From: an uncultured Acidimicrobiales bacterium
GTDB taxonomy: Bacteria > Actinomycetota > Acidimicrobiia > Acidimicrobiales > SHLQ01
Length of the DNA: 64,000 nucleotides
Direction: 5' to 3'
Assembly (NCBI GenBank): GCA_937922235.1
Contig: CAKZVC010000047.1
Coordinates: 99,229 to 163,228, forward strand
Of this stretch, positions 7,649 to 16,574 are shown in pieces. The position numbers were made by a program, and so were the translations under genes. How positions within the stretch are numbered: the stretch's first letter is position 1; each line of letters begins with the position of its first letter. The notes below the pieces were generated by a model that saw only the letters and a list, made by a program, of their open reading frames with translations, was not told where the DNA came from and did not search any database.

Positions 7649-10135
7649 ATGGCAATCGATCCAAACCAATGGACGCAGAAGACCAGCGAGGCGTTCAACA
7701 GCGCCCAAGATCTAGCGAAGAGCGATTCAAACCCTGAGGTAACCCCCGAGCACTTACTGCTCGCCCTCGTTGGCCAGGCCGACGGCATCGTCTTGCCGAT
7801 CCTGCAACGCATGGGCCAAGAGCCCCTCGCCGTTCGCAACCGATTGACCGAGAAGCTCGACACCCTACCGAGTGCGTACGGTGGCGATCTTCGTCAGTCG
7901 CGTTCTCTCATCGAAGCCTTTGAGAACGCTGACAAAGTACGTGTCGACCTCGGCGACGACTACTTGTCAACCGAGCATCTCCTGTTGGCTATGGCCGATC
8001 GTCTCGATCTCGACCCCGCTGATGTGATGGAGGCGTTGCGCGAAGTTCGCGGTTCGCACCGGGTCACGTCACAGAATCCCGAAGCCCAATACCAATCGCT
8101 CGAGAAGTACGCCCGCGATCTCACTGCGGCTGCCCGAGCCCAGAAGCTCGATCCGGTCATTGGCCGAGACGACGAGATCCGCCGCGTCATCCAGGTGCTC
8201 AGCCGACGGACCAAGAACAACCCCGTGCTCATCGGCGAGCCAGGCGTCGGCAAGACCGCCATCGTCGAAGGGCTCGCGAACCGCATCGTGGAGGGCGACG
8301 TTCCCGAGTCGCTCAAGAACAAGGTCATCATGTCGCTCGACCTGAGCTCGATGGTTGCCGGCGCAAAGTACCGCGGTGAATTTGAAGAGCGGCTCAAAGC
8401 CGTGCTCAAAGAGATCGACGACGCCGACGGCGAGATCATCACGTTTATCGACGAGCTCCACACCGTGGTCGGTGCCGGTGCTGGCGGCGACAGCGCCATG
8501 GACGCCGGCAACATGTTGAAGCCCATGCTCGCTCGTGGCGAACTTCGCATGGTTGGTGCCACCACTATCGACGAGTTCAGAAAGCACATCGAGAAAGACC
8601 CAGCGCTCGAGCGTCGATTCCAGCAGGTACTCGTCGAACCACCATCGGTCGAAGACACCATCGCGATTCTGCGCGGTCTTGCCGAACGCTACGAGGTCCA
8701 TCACGGTGTTCGCATCCAGGACGCGGCACTCGTGAGTGCAGCAGTGCTGTCCGATCGCTACCTCACCGGGCGGTTCCTCCCGGATAAGGCCATCGATCTC
8801 GTCGACGAGGCTGCGTCGAAACTTCGTATGGAGATCGACTCGGTGCCGGTCGAAATCGACATTGTCGATCGACGACTTCGCCAGCTCGAAATGGAACGCC
8901 TCGCGCTCGAGAAAGAGAGCGACCGCGGTTCGAAGGACCGGCTCAAAGACATCGAAAGCGAAGCTGCCGACCTCACTGAGCAGCTCAGCGCAATGAAGGT
9001 GCATTGGCAGAGTGAGAAAGATGCCATCGATGAGATCCGATCCCGCAAGGAGCAACTCGAGCAGCTCCGTCTCGACGCCGAACGTGAAGAAGACCTCAAC
9101 AAGGCAGCGGAGATTCGCTACGGCCTCATCCCTGCACTCGAAGCCGAAATCGAAGACTCGACCAAATTCCTCAACGACCTTCAGAGCAATGGCGACAACG
9201 TCATGCTCAAGGAAGAGGTCGACGCCGAAGATGTGGCCGAGGTGGTTAGCGCGTGGACCGGCGTTCCTATCAGCCGACTGATGGAAGGCGAGATCGAAAA
9301 GCTGATTCGTCTCGAAGACGTTCTGCAAGAACGGGTTATCGGACAAGACGCAGCCGTTGAGGTTGTGGCTAACGCGATCCGTCGAAGCCGAGCCGGCCTG
9401 AGCGACCCGAATCGCCCGATCGGCAGCTTCTTGTTTCTCGGCCCGACTGGTGTCGGCAAGACCGAGCTCGCCCGTTCGCTTGCCGACTTTATGTTCGACG
9501 ACGAGCGCGCCATGATCCGCATCGATATGAGCGAGTACATGGAGAAGCACTCGGTGTCTCGCCTGATCGGAGCTCCTCCCGGTTATGTCGGGTATGACGC
9601 CGGTGGCCAGCTCACCGAAGCTGTTCGCCGCCGTCCCTATGCCGTTGTCTTGCTCGATGAAGTCGAGAAGGCACACAGCGATGTGTTCAACGTGCTGTTG
9701 CAGCTGTTGGACGATGGTCGTCTGACCGACGGTCAAGGCCGAACGGTCGACTTCAGCAACATCGTGCTGATCATGACATCCAACCTGCCCGGAGACCCGC
9801 TCGAGTTCTTCCGTCCCGAGTTCATCAACCGCATCGACGACATGGTGCGATTCCGAGAGCTCACCGAGGAAGACCTACGCAGCATTGCCGACATTCAGCT
9901 CGAGATCTTCCGGAAGCGTCTGACCGACCGACACATCGAGCTCGTCATCACCGATGACGCTCGTGCGTGGCTCGCTAAGGAAGGCTACGACCCCGCCTTC
10001 GGTGCTCGTCCGCTCAAGCGTGTCGTGCAGCGTGAAGTCGCAGACAAGCTCGCCGTGAAGTTGCTCGATGGCTCGTTCGGTGAGGACTCCGTCATCACTG
10101 TCGATGTTGCCGACGACAAGTTGGTCTTCAGCTAG
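7649..10135 (+). CDS. clpB: ClpB disaggregase (Hsp104 family AAA+)
   Basis: Cytosolic hexameric ATPase that rescues aggregated proteins with DnaK. The 828 residues comprise a Clp N domain (1-145), AAA-1 with GEPGVGKT, a full coiled-coil middle domain (about 395-520), and AAA-2 with GPTGVGKT and the [13 protein letters not shown] segment. The C-terminal region is intact ([16 protein letters not shown]). The segment between MTSNL and [10 protein letters not shown] is only 7 residues, about 20 shorter than in E. coli ClpB. The gene is monocistronic, behind a HAIR element, and convergent with the tautomerase gene, overlapping it by 4 bp. Confidence 0.96.
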   Translation: MAIDPNQWTQKTSEAFNSAQDLAKSDSNPEVTPEHLLLALVGQADGIVLPILQRMGQEPLAVRNRLTEKLDTLPSAYGGDLRQSRSLIEAFENADKVRVDLGDDYLSTEHLLLAMADRLDLDPADVMEALREVRGSHRVTSQNPEAQYQSLEKYARDLTAAARAQKLDPVIGRDDEIRRVIQVLSRRTKNNPVLIGEPGVGKTAIVEGLANRIVEGDVPESLKNKVIMSLDLSSMVAGAKYRGEFEERLKAVLKEIDDADGEIITFIDELHTVVGAGAGGDSAMDAGNMLKPMLARGELRMVGATTIDEFRKHIEKDPALERRFQQVLVEPPSVEDTIAILRGLAERYEVHHGVRIQDAALVSAAVLSDRYLTGRFLPDKAIDLVDEAASKLRMEIDSVPVEIDIVDRRLRQLEMERLALEKESDRGSKDRLKDIESEAADLTEQLSAMKVHWQSEKDAIDEIRSRKEQLEQLRLDAEREEDLNKAAEIRYGLIPALEAEIEDSTKFLNDLQSNGDNVMLKEEVDAEDVAEVVSAWTGVPISRLMEGEIEKLIRLEDVLQERVIGQDAAVEVVANAIRRSRAGLSDPNRPIGSFLFLGPTGVGKTELARSLADFMFDDERAMIRIDMSEYMEKHSVSRLIGAPPGYVGYDAGGQLTEAVRRRPYAVVLLDEVEKAHSDVFNVLLQLLDDGRLTDGQGRTVDFSNIVLIMTSNLPGDPLEFFRPEFINRIDDMVRFRELTEEDLRSIADIQLEIFRKRLTDRHIELVITDDARAWLAKEGYDPAFGARPLKRVVQREVADKLAVKLLDGSFGEDSVITVDVADDKLVFS

Positions 10136-10518
10136 AGGTCGGCGTACTGCGCGATGCCGTTGCCGAGCGACCAGTCTTCCTTTGACACTTCAACCAGGTT
10201 TATGACGATGTCTTCAGGCCGGACGTTGAGATCGGTGTCTAGCCGCCTTGCGATGGCTGCGTACAGCGCCTTCTTTTGGTCGACAGTTCGGCCCGCGTTC
10301 AGCGTGATCTGAATGAAGACGATGTTGTTCGATCGTTCGATGCCGGCGTAGTTGCCGCTGTTGTTGACGTTGTCGGGTTCTAGCTCGGTGATGGTGGCGA
10401 AGCGGTCGTCCTCAGGGATGCTGATCGACTCGCGCATCGCAAGGTAGATCTGCTCCATCAAGGCCGTACGAAACTCGGGCGTTGTTCCCTTGGTGATGGA
10501 GATCTGGGTGAACGGCAT
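10132..10518 (-). CDS. Tautomerase (4-oxalocrotonate tautomerase superfamily)
   Basis: The 128-residue protein starts [11 protein letters not shown], placing Pro2 as the likely catalytic base after Met removal. It belongs to the longer tautomerase group (Tautomerase_2/MSAD-like), with a duplicated beta-alpha-beta fold. The physiological substrate cannot be read from sequence. The start is preceded by AGGAGCTACAAG, a fair ribosome binding site. It is followed after a short gap by a nitroreductase on the same strand upstream, suggesting a small detoxification or redox unit. Confidence 0.82.
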   Translation of the reverse strand: MPFTQISITKGTTPEFRTALMEQIYLAMRESISIPEDDRFATITELEPDNVNNSGNYAGIERSNNIVFIQITLNAGRTVDQKKALYAAIARRLDTDLNVRPEDIVINLVEVSKEDWSLGNGIAQYADL

Positions 10519-10569
10519 CTTGTAGCTCCTTGTGTGTTGGGTGTCTGAATCAAGGTGGTGGCAGTTGGG

Positions 10570-11304
10570 TCATCGTTGGTTCATGCCTTGGCTATCGAGG
10601 TAGCTGCGCATGTGTGGGCGACTCTCTTTGCCAAGGAGTGCAGACATGTCCGCGCTCCAGGTGCGGTCGACCTTTCCCTTTGTGCGTTCGAGGTAGTACT
10701 CGCGCATGTGGGCGTCGTAGGCGGCAATGCCCTCGCGCTCTGATGTGGTGTCGTAGGTTTCTTCCTTCAACGTCACCGATATGGGAAGACGGGGCTTGAG
10801 CGCGGGATCTTGGTCAGGCCAACCAATGCACAATCCGAACAACGGAACGACCTGTTCGGGGAGATCGAGAAGCTCGGTCATTTGTGCCGGGTCGTTGCGG
10901 ATTCCTCCGATGTAACAAATGCCTAGGCCGACAGATTCAGCGGCGACGACTGCGTTTTGCGCGGCGATCGCGCAGTCGGTTGTTGCGATGATGAAGTGTT
11001 CGGTCATGCCTCCGTGAAATTCTCCGCCGGCCATTTCACACGCGACAGCTGAACGGTGAAGGTCAGCGCACCACACGAAAAACGCACCCGCGGTTTCGAC
11101 GTAGGTCTGCCCGCCAGCGAGCTCAGCAATCGCTGCTCGGGTGTTGGGATTACAAACCCGGATCACTGTTGTGCCTTGCAGGTTTGATGATGTGGCCGCT
11201 GAAAGCCCCGCAGTAATGATCGACTCTGCGAGGTCATCGTCGACTGGCTGCTCGGTGAATTTGCGAATCGATCGGTGGCTTCGAAGCAGATCAATGGTGT
11301 TCAT
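10570..11304 (-). CDS. NfsA-like nitroreductase/flavin oxidoreductase
   Basis: FMN-dependent oxidoreductase of the nitroreductase superfamily, 244 residues. The N-terminal RSHRSIRKFTEQPV binds flavin phosphate. Further motifs are AATSSNLQG and the internal AAESVGLGICYIGG, followed by PLFGLCIGWP. The C-terminal extension with R and K (about 180-230) is as in NfsA/FRP types. It likely reduces quinones, nitroaromatics or flavins with NAD(P)H. A perfect 18-bp palindrome ends 10 bp from the start codon, so the gene is probably repressed by a TetR-type regulator not encoded nearby. Confidence 0.88.
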   Translation of the reverse strand: MNTIDLLRSHRSIRKFTEQPVDDDLAESIITAGLSAATSSNLQGTTVIRVCNPNTRAAIAELAGGQTYVETAGAFFVWCADLHRSAVACEMAGGEFHGGMTEHFIIATTDCAIAAQNAVVAAESVGLGICYIGGIRNDPAQMTELLDLPEQVVPLFGLCIGWPDQDPALKPRLPISVTLKEETYDTTSEREGIAAYDAHMREYYLERTKGKVDRTWSADMSALLGKESRPHMRSYLDSQGMNQR

Positions 11305-11313
11305 CGAGGCACT

Positions 11314-11331
11314 GTACCGAACGTTCGGTAC
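11314..11331. promoter_or_regulatory. Perfect 18-bp palindrome, TetR-type operator candidate
   Basis: GTACCGAACGTTCGGTAC is perfectly self-complementary and lies just upstream of the nitroreductase start codon. Its form resembles TetR-family operators. No TetR gene is adjacent. Confidence 0.65.
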
Positions 11332-11599
11332 CTAAGCAAGTGGTGTGTGCGTGATCGGTCGCGCAGCAGCTTGATGGGCCATTTGGAGGCACGTGGTCTG
11401 TGCGGAAGGAGTACGCCGAAGGCTCACGATGCCTGTATTTACAACCAAAGGTTGACGCATCGCTGTATTCGAGTGGGTCGTACGGCCTTCGAAATCAGTC
11501 CGTTTGGCTTTTGGAGCAAACAAAACACTGGATCTACTCTCGCGGAGTGGCGGCCACCATCAATCCTTGATGACTGGCCCGAACTTCAAGGAGTTCGAG

Positions 11600-12643
11600 A
11601 TGAATGCACATACCTCAAAGCAGAAGGCGGGCGTCGCGGCTCTCGTCATGTGCCTGGTGCTCGGCGTGGCAACTGTTGTGGCCGCACAATCAGGTCCAAC
11701 ATCGGAGTGCTCGGGCGACTCGGTCACGACATTCGGTACCGACCTCTTCGGTCTTGCCGATGGTGGTAACCGTTTGATGTCAACAACGCCCGCAATGCGT
11801 GAGTTCCCGCTCGCCACGCCATTGCCGGCTGGCGAATACTCCATCAACGCCGTCTCCTACGATGGCTACGAAGAACGTGATCTCACCATTCCGCAGATGC
11901 AGGAGCAATGGCTTGCGGAGTTTGTCGGGTCTGATGGATCCGTCCTTGCAACCACGGGCGTGACCGGCGATCTTGCAGACAGCATCACCGAAGCAACCTG
12001 GGCTGGCTCGCTTGGTGGCATCGTGCTCTCTGCACCAGCAACTGCGATTCGCGTCCAGCACGCGGCGCCTGGATCAATCAGCGTGAACTCGGTTCGGGCT
12101 GTATGCGTTGGCATCACGGCAGTCGTTGTTGAAACAACGACCGTGCCCGTCGAAACACCGACGACAGAAGCCCCGGTCGCTCCGGCAAGCGAGGTCACTG
12201 TCAACTTCTTGTCGACGGCGGACCAGGCTTCGACGGTCTCGCTTACCTGTGGCGACCTGACCGAGTCTGCTCTCGGAACCGAGGTCAGCCTTACGCTCAG
12301 CGACGTCCCCGCAGCGACCGGTTGTGTTGTTGAGTACCCAGCCAACCTCGACTGCACTGTCGCCGTTGATCCGAAGTCAGTCACTGGCGCCTCGGCTGCC
12401 GGCATTCAGAACATCGTGATCCCGGTTGTTGGCGATGCGAACGTTACGGCGACCATCGACTGTGTTGAAGCACAGGTCGCTGGTGTTGTTGAGACGACGA
12501 CCACCACCGTTGCTCCCGCAGCAGCTCCGGCAACCACCGCTCCCACCACCAAGAAGGCCGCAGTTGAGCCTGAGGTGAAGAGCCAGGTTGAGCAGGCAAA
12601 GACCGCACAGGCACAGACTGGACAGCCAGCCTTCACCGGCTAA
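11600..12643 (+). CDS. Secreted Thr-rich protein ending in a sortase-like FTG motif
   Basis: Unknown function; 347 residues. The start at 11600 is set by AAGGAG 7 bp upstream. A signal peptide (about residues 1-30) ends near VVAAQS. A folded Cys-containing N-terminal domain is followed by a Thr/Pro/Ala-rich stalk (VVVETTTVPVETPTTEAP) and a second Cys-containing beta region. A second Thr/Ala-rich stretch leads to the C-terminus QTGQPAFTG. That ending equals the LAFTG sorting motif of the giant DUF11 protein, but there is no hydrophobic segment or basic tail after it. The 295-bp gap before the gene (11305-11599) holds only the palindrome and no gene that I can support. Confidence 0.75.
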   Translation: MNAHTSKQKAGVAALVMCLVLGVATVVAAQSGPTSECSGDSVTTFGTDLFGLADGGNRLMSTTPAMREFPLATPLPAGEYSINAVSYDGYEERDLTIPQMQEQWLAEFVGSDGSVLATTGVTGDLADSITEATWAGSLGGIVLSAPATAIRVQHAAPGSISVNSVRAVCVGITAVVVETTTVPVETPTTEAPVAPASEVTVNFLSTADQASTVSLTCGDLTESALGTEVSLTLSDVPAATGCVVEYPANLDCTVAVDPKSVTGASAAGIQNIVIPVVGDANVTATIDCVEAQVAGVVETTTTTVAPAAAPATTAPTTKKAAVEPEVKSQVEQAKTAQAQTGQPAFTG

Positions 12644-12664
12644 CTCCATCACGCACCTGAACTT

Positions 12665-12689
12665 GGCCCGGCCCCTTTGGGGTCGGGCC
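12665..12689 (+). terminator. Hairpin terminator after the FTG protein
   Basis: GGCCCGGCCCC and GGGGTCGGGCC form an 11-bp stem (one G-U pair) with a TTT loop. It lies 22 bp after the stop codon. The T tract that follows is short and offset (GCATGCGTTTT). Confidence 0.7.
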
Positions 12690-12726
12690 GCATGCGTTTT
12701 CAGGAAGGCGCCGAGTCACGATTACA

Positions 12727-13408
12727 GTGACGCAAATGACCAACGGCTCTGTTTCCTGGAGACACCGGATCGACCTTCCAGGTGAAGGCAAGACCGATGG
12801 GTTCAAAGACCCCGAGGTCGATCTCGATCTGGTTCGTGTGCCGAACAGCTTGGCCGGCGAGCGTTTGCTCGATATTGGATGTTCCGATGGCGGTCATTCG
12901 TTTGCCTGCGAGAAGCGCGGTGCTTCCGTCACTGGTCTCGACGATCAGTCGTCGCCACGCAACGAAGGTCGGAACAACTTTGAACTCGCTCGAGCCACCC
13001 TTGGTAGTTCGGCAACGTATGTGCACGGCAACACTGTCGACTTCGCTGCGAGTACGCCCGAACCATTCGACCGAGTGCTGCATTTCAACGTGCTGTACCA
13101 CGTCATCAGTCCCACCGGAGGCTCAGGCGCTTCGGTCGCTGCTCAAACCGGGCGGCACCCTTCACTTGAAGACGCGAGTGAGTTCACCGCTTCCGACCCG
13201 CGCAAACCACTTGCTTCCCCTCTCGATGTGGAGTCGGTTGCCAGCGACGCTTGAGGTTGTGGAGCACGGCCTCGAGGGCGATCCCACGTGCTATTACGTA
13301 CCGTCGGTTTCAGGTGTCGTAAGCCTCCTTCGCCAAGGCGGCTTCGCCGATGTTGAGTGCGTTGCGGTCAAACTCGATCGGGCGTGGTACGTCGCAAAAG
13401 CTCTGTAG
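12727..13408 (+). pseudogene. SAM-dependent methyltransferase, interrupted by a frameshift
   Basis: The first part reads as a class I methyltransferase with LAGERLLDIGCSDGGHSF (SAM motif I) and DRVLHFNVLYHVISP (motif post II). The frame then shifts at the CCC run at 13111-13113. Removing one C joins ISP to PEAQALRSLLKPGGTLHLKT, which restores the conserved continuation to the stop at 13408. The intact product would be about 226 residues, similar to tRNA-wobble or DUF1698-type methyltransferases. The break may be a true mutation or a homopolymer assembly error. The downstream MFS gene follows closely. Confidence 0.78.
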
Positions 13409-13451
13409 CGATTCTCGGAGTACTCATGCACCAGGGCCGTAGAGTCGAGCT

Positions 13452-14645
13452 GTGGTGCATACCGAGCGGGTTTACTTTCAAAACGGGCTTGCTCGACGCG
13501 CTGCTCTTGGCGCGTTCTGGCCGTTGTTCTTTGTTCGTCTCGTAACCGACGTTGGACTCTCACCGCTTCAACTTGTGCTGCTCGGCACGGTGATGGAACT
13601 GTCAATCCTCATCGCCGAAGTGCCGACCGGAATCGTTGCCGATCTGTACAGCCGCAAATGGTCGGTCATTATTGCGTTTCTCTTGGGCGGGCCCGCGATC
13701 ATCGCCAGCGCGTTCGCTGAGAACTATGTGCTTCTCGTGATCGTCCAGGCGATTATCGGCGTGGCGGCCACGTTCGAGTCGGGAGCGGAGACCGCATGGA
13801 TTAGCGACGAGCTCGGTTCGTCCGAACGAGCAGAGCCACTGATCTTGCGTCGTGCGCAATGGCAATTGGGTGCGGCGGTTGCGGGCATTGCGTTCTTCTC
13901 GGGTCTTGCAGCGGTGACCACGTTGTCGACGGCGCTCGCAGTGCTCGGTGGATTCTTCTTCGTGTACGGCTGCTCGCTGGTCGCGAGGATGCCCGAGACC
14001 GCGTTCGCTCCTGATGAGAACGGCGGTTGGTCAGGTTTCACGAACATGTTGCGACGTGGCTGGGAGGTGTCGAGTGGAGCTCGCCCACTGCGGATCCTGT
14101 TGGTCGTGATTTTGCTTTCCGGTCTGGCCAAGGAAGCGATCGATCGGCTCGACGTGCAACGGTTGGTGGATGTCGGGCTTCCAGACTCGGCAGATGATGC
14201 ATTGGTGATCGGCGCGATCGTCGCCGCCCGCTCAGCCTTTGCTGCCTTAGCGCTTTGGGTAGCTCGCAAGCGCGGCCACGGTCGGGGAGTCGTCGTAGCG
14301 ATGTCGCTGTTGTTCGGTGGCGTCGCTATCGGTGTCGCGGTGCTGGCACACGTCGACATCCTCGTCATCGCGGCCATCGGCCTTGTCGTGCAGGGCGGGT
14401 TGCATCTCGCCACTGTTCCGCTCACCACAACATGGACGAACAACTTCGCTCCCTCCCAGGCACGAGCAACCGTGCACTCGTTCATTGGCCAAGCCGAAGC
14501 GTTCGGCGAGATCCTTGGAGGCATCGCCCTGGGCGTCGTAGCCGAGGTTCTGACAGTTCCGACTGCGATGACGTTGTCGGTCATCTTGTTCTCAATTGCT
14601 GGTCTAGTAGCGCTAACCGCCAAGCGATCGTGGACGACGGCGTAG
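13452..14645 (+). CDS. MFS-type transporter
   Basis: The 397-residue integral membrane protein has about 12 hydrophobic segments. It carries the MFS motif A-like loop GIVADLYSRKWSVI between helices 2 and 3. The substrate is not predictable; MFS members of this compact type are often drug or metabolite exporters. A GTG start at 13452 is used; there is no Shine-Dalgarno sequence. It lies 43 bp after the broken methyltransferase, so co-transcription is possible. Confidence 0.82.
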   Translation: MVHTERVYFQNGLARRAALGAFWPLFFVRLVTDVGLSPLQLVLLGTVMELSILIAEVPTGIVADLYSRKWSVIIAFLLGGPAIIASAFAENYVLLVIVQAIIGVAATFESGAETAWISDELGSSERAEPLILRRAQWQLGAAVAGIAFFSGLAAVTTLSTALAVLGGFFFVYGCSLVARMPETAFAPDENGGWSGFTNMLRRGWEVSSGARPLRILLVVILLSGLAKEAIDRLDVQRLVDVGLPDSADDALVIGAIVAARSAFAALALWVARKRGHGRGVVVAMSLLFGGVAIGVAVLAHVDILVIAAIGLVVQGGLHLATVPLTTTWTNNFAPSQARATVHSFIGQAEAFGEILGGIALGVVAEVLTVPTAMTLSVILFSIAGLVALTAKRSWTTA

Positions 14646-14712
14646 TTCTCCAGCCGAACCAACGACAAGAAACGTCAAGACAGCCGATGACTCACCGGCG
14701 TACTGTTTCGAG

Positions 14713-15612
14713 ATGGCCACCGAGTTTGTCGATCTACTGCCCGCAATTGCGGCACTCGCCGACCCGACTCGACAAGCCGACCTGGGTGAAGTCGCTGCAC
14801 TCATTGGACTCTCGCCATCGCGAGCTCAGCGGGTCGTCTCGGCAGCGATTGGGGAAAGCCCGAAGCACTATCGACAGCGCACCCGCGTCGAACTCGGTGC
14901 AGTCTTGCTGCTTTCGACCGACTGTCGAATCGTCGACGCGGCATTCGCAACTGGCTTTGAGAACCACGAAACATTTACTCGGGCCTTTGTTGCGCACTTC
15001 GGCGAAACACCGTCGGCGTGGCGCAAGGCGAGAGGACGAATCCTCTCCAGTGAACATGCCCGCATCGCCGTCAGCACGAGCCGCTGCCTGACGCTCTACA
15101 ACCGACCAACAACCCACAACCACATAGCGAGGAACCTCATGACGTACGACATCTCGACCCAAACCATCGACGCAACACCAATCGTCTATCAATCTCGCAG
15201 GGTCGACCGGGCTGAGGTCGGCGCGGTTCTGGCTGAGTGTTTGCCAGCGGTCTTTGGCTACGTCATGGGACAAGGGCTCGCACCTGCTGGCCACCCGTTC
15301 GTGCGGTACACGTCGATGAGCTCAGCGTTCGTCGAGCTCGATGCCGGGGTGCCGCTCGTGGAAGCCGCGAGCGAGGATCCGCCAGCCGACACGGGGATGG
15401 CACGAGGCGAACTGGTCGGCGGCCTCGTTGCTACAACAATCCACAAAGGTCCATACGACCAGCTCGGGCAGGCATATGAGGCAATGGAGCGATGGATCGA
15501 TGCCTCCGAGCATTCGGTGACTGGCTCACCGTGGGAGATCTATCTGACCGATCCCGGCGAAGTTCCAAACCCCGCTGACTGGCTGACCGAGGTGTTCTTC
15601 CCGATCGCGTAA
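14713..15612 (+). CDS. AraC-family regulator with GyrI-like effector domain
   Basis: The 299-residue protein has an N-terminal AraC-type double HTH (about residues 10-110). It includes DAAFATGFENHETFTRAFVAHFGETPSAWRK in pieces typical of the family, with the second HTH around GFENHETFTRAF. The C-terminal half, from about residue 145, is a GyrI/BmrR-like ligand-binding fold with FVRYTSMSSAFVELDAG and TTIHKGPYDQLGQAYEAM. Such regulators (Rob, SoxS relatives) sense hydrophobic compounds. It sits downstream of an MFS transporter that it may control. Confidence 0.86.
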   Translation: MATEFVDLLPAIAALADPTRQADLGEVAALIGLSPSRAQRVVSAAIGESPKHYRQRTRVELGAVLLLSTDCRIVDAAFATGFENHETFTRAFVAHFGETPSAWRKARGRILSSEHARIAVSTSRCLTLYNRPTTHNHIARNLMTYDISTQTIDATPIVYQSRRVDRAEVGAVLAECLPAVFGYVMGQGLAPAGHPFVRYTSMSSAFVELDAGVPLVEAASEDPPADTGMARGELVGGLVATTIHKGPYDQLGQAYEAMERWIDASEHSVTGSPWEIYLTDPGEVPNPADWLTEVFFPIA

Positions 15613-15659
15613 GCCCTGCCGCGGCCCTCAGCTGCGATTTATGCGTCATACTGACAATT

Positions 15660-16496
15660 ATGAGTCGCGGGGAACGAAAGCAAGTAGCCGAGGAAACCGT
15701 CTCGATCATTGGACGTGGCGGGTACACGGCGCCTGACGGAGCCGACATCGACCTTGCCGACGCCATCGCCAACACTCGTGAGCACACCGAGCTCATTCGG
15801 CCCGACGAGTTTGAGCCGATCTTTAGGGCCGCGTCCACCGCACCCGACCAACCGTCGATGACGATCGACGTGTTCAACGAGACGACGTTCACTGGAGCAA
15901 AGGCTCTCCTCGACGCGGGAGCACCGACGGTCTGTTCCCTCAACTTCGCGTCCGCCAAGAACCCCGGCGGCGGTTGGCTCAGCGGAAGCCAAGCACAAGA
16001 AGAAGCCTTGGCTCGAGCGTCCGGGCTGCACGTCAGTCTCGAAACGCAGATGGAGTACTACGAGTTCCATCGCAATGGAGGCAACGCGCTCTACTCACAT
16101 CACATGATCTACTCACCTGATGTCGTGGTCTTTCGAGATGATGCTGAGGAGCTAATTAGCGAGCCATGGTCGACATCGATCATCACGTCGCCGGCCGCAA
16201 ACGCTGGTGCGCTCGCAAAGAACGCGCCAGAGCTCGTGCCACAGGTCGAGACGGTGATGCGCGAGCGAATCGACCGAGTGCTCGCCGTCGCGGCATCACA
16301 CGGCCACCAACATCTCGTTCTCGGGGCCTGGGGTTGTGGCGTCTTCGGAAACGACCCCACAGATGTCGCACGATGGTTCGGCGATCAGCTTGCGCACGGT
16401 GCTGCCGGAGGCACGTTCGCGAGCGTGCGATTCTCGGTCCTCGACCTCAGCCCAAGCACGGCTACCTACAGCGCGTTCTTCGAGCACTTCGCGTAA
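15660..16496 (+). CDS. Bacterial poly(ADP-ribose) glycohydrolase-like protein (TIGR02452 family)
   Basis: The 278-residue macrodomain-related protein carries the catalytic PARG signature NPGGGWLSGSQAQEE (GGG-X6-8-QEE), whose adjacent glutamates hydrolyse ADP-ribose bonds in characterised bacterial members. The C-terminal part has LVLGAWGCGVFGNDP, also typical. It probably removes ADP-ribose from proteins or nucleic acids. A CATACT box 7 nt before the ATG suggests a leaderless mRNA. No ADP-ribosyltransferase is adjacent; purA follows. Confidence 0.88.
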   Translation: MSRGERKQVAEETVSIIGRGGYTAPDGADIDLADAIANTREHTELIRPDEFEPIFRAASTAPDQPSMTIDVFNETTFTGAKALLDAGAPTVCSLNFASAKNPGGGWLSGSQAQEEALARASGLHVSLETQMEYYEFHRNGGNALYSHHMIYSPDVVVFRDDAEELISEPWSTSIITSPAANAGALAKNAPELVPQVETVMRERIDRVLAVAASHGHQHLVLGAWGCGVFGNDPTDVARWFGDQLAHGAAGGTFASVRFSVLDLSPSTATYSAFFEHFA

Positions 16497-16540
16497 CACC
16501 AAACACACCGACAGATTGGGACGTGCGCCGATAGGGTTGA

Positions 16541-16560
16541 CCAGTCGGATTTTCGACTGG
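16541..16560 (+). promoter_or_regulatory. Inverted repeat directly upstream of purA
   Basis: CCAGTCG-N6-CGACTGG forms a 7-bp hairpin that ends right at the ribosome binding site AAGGA (16561-16565). It could affect purA translation or bind a regulator. Nothing further can be read from it. Confidence 0.35.
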
Positions 16561-16574
16561 AAGGACAGCGCAAA

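Noticed and set aside
8069..9736. 555-codon minus-strand frame across clpB
   Set aside because: It covers conserved clpB codons in the complementary frame and shows no recognisable domain.
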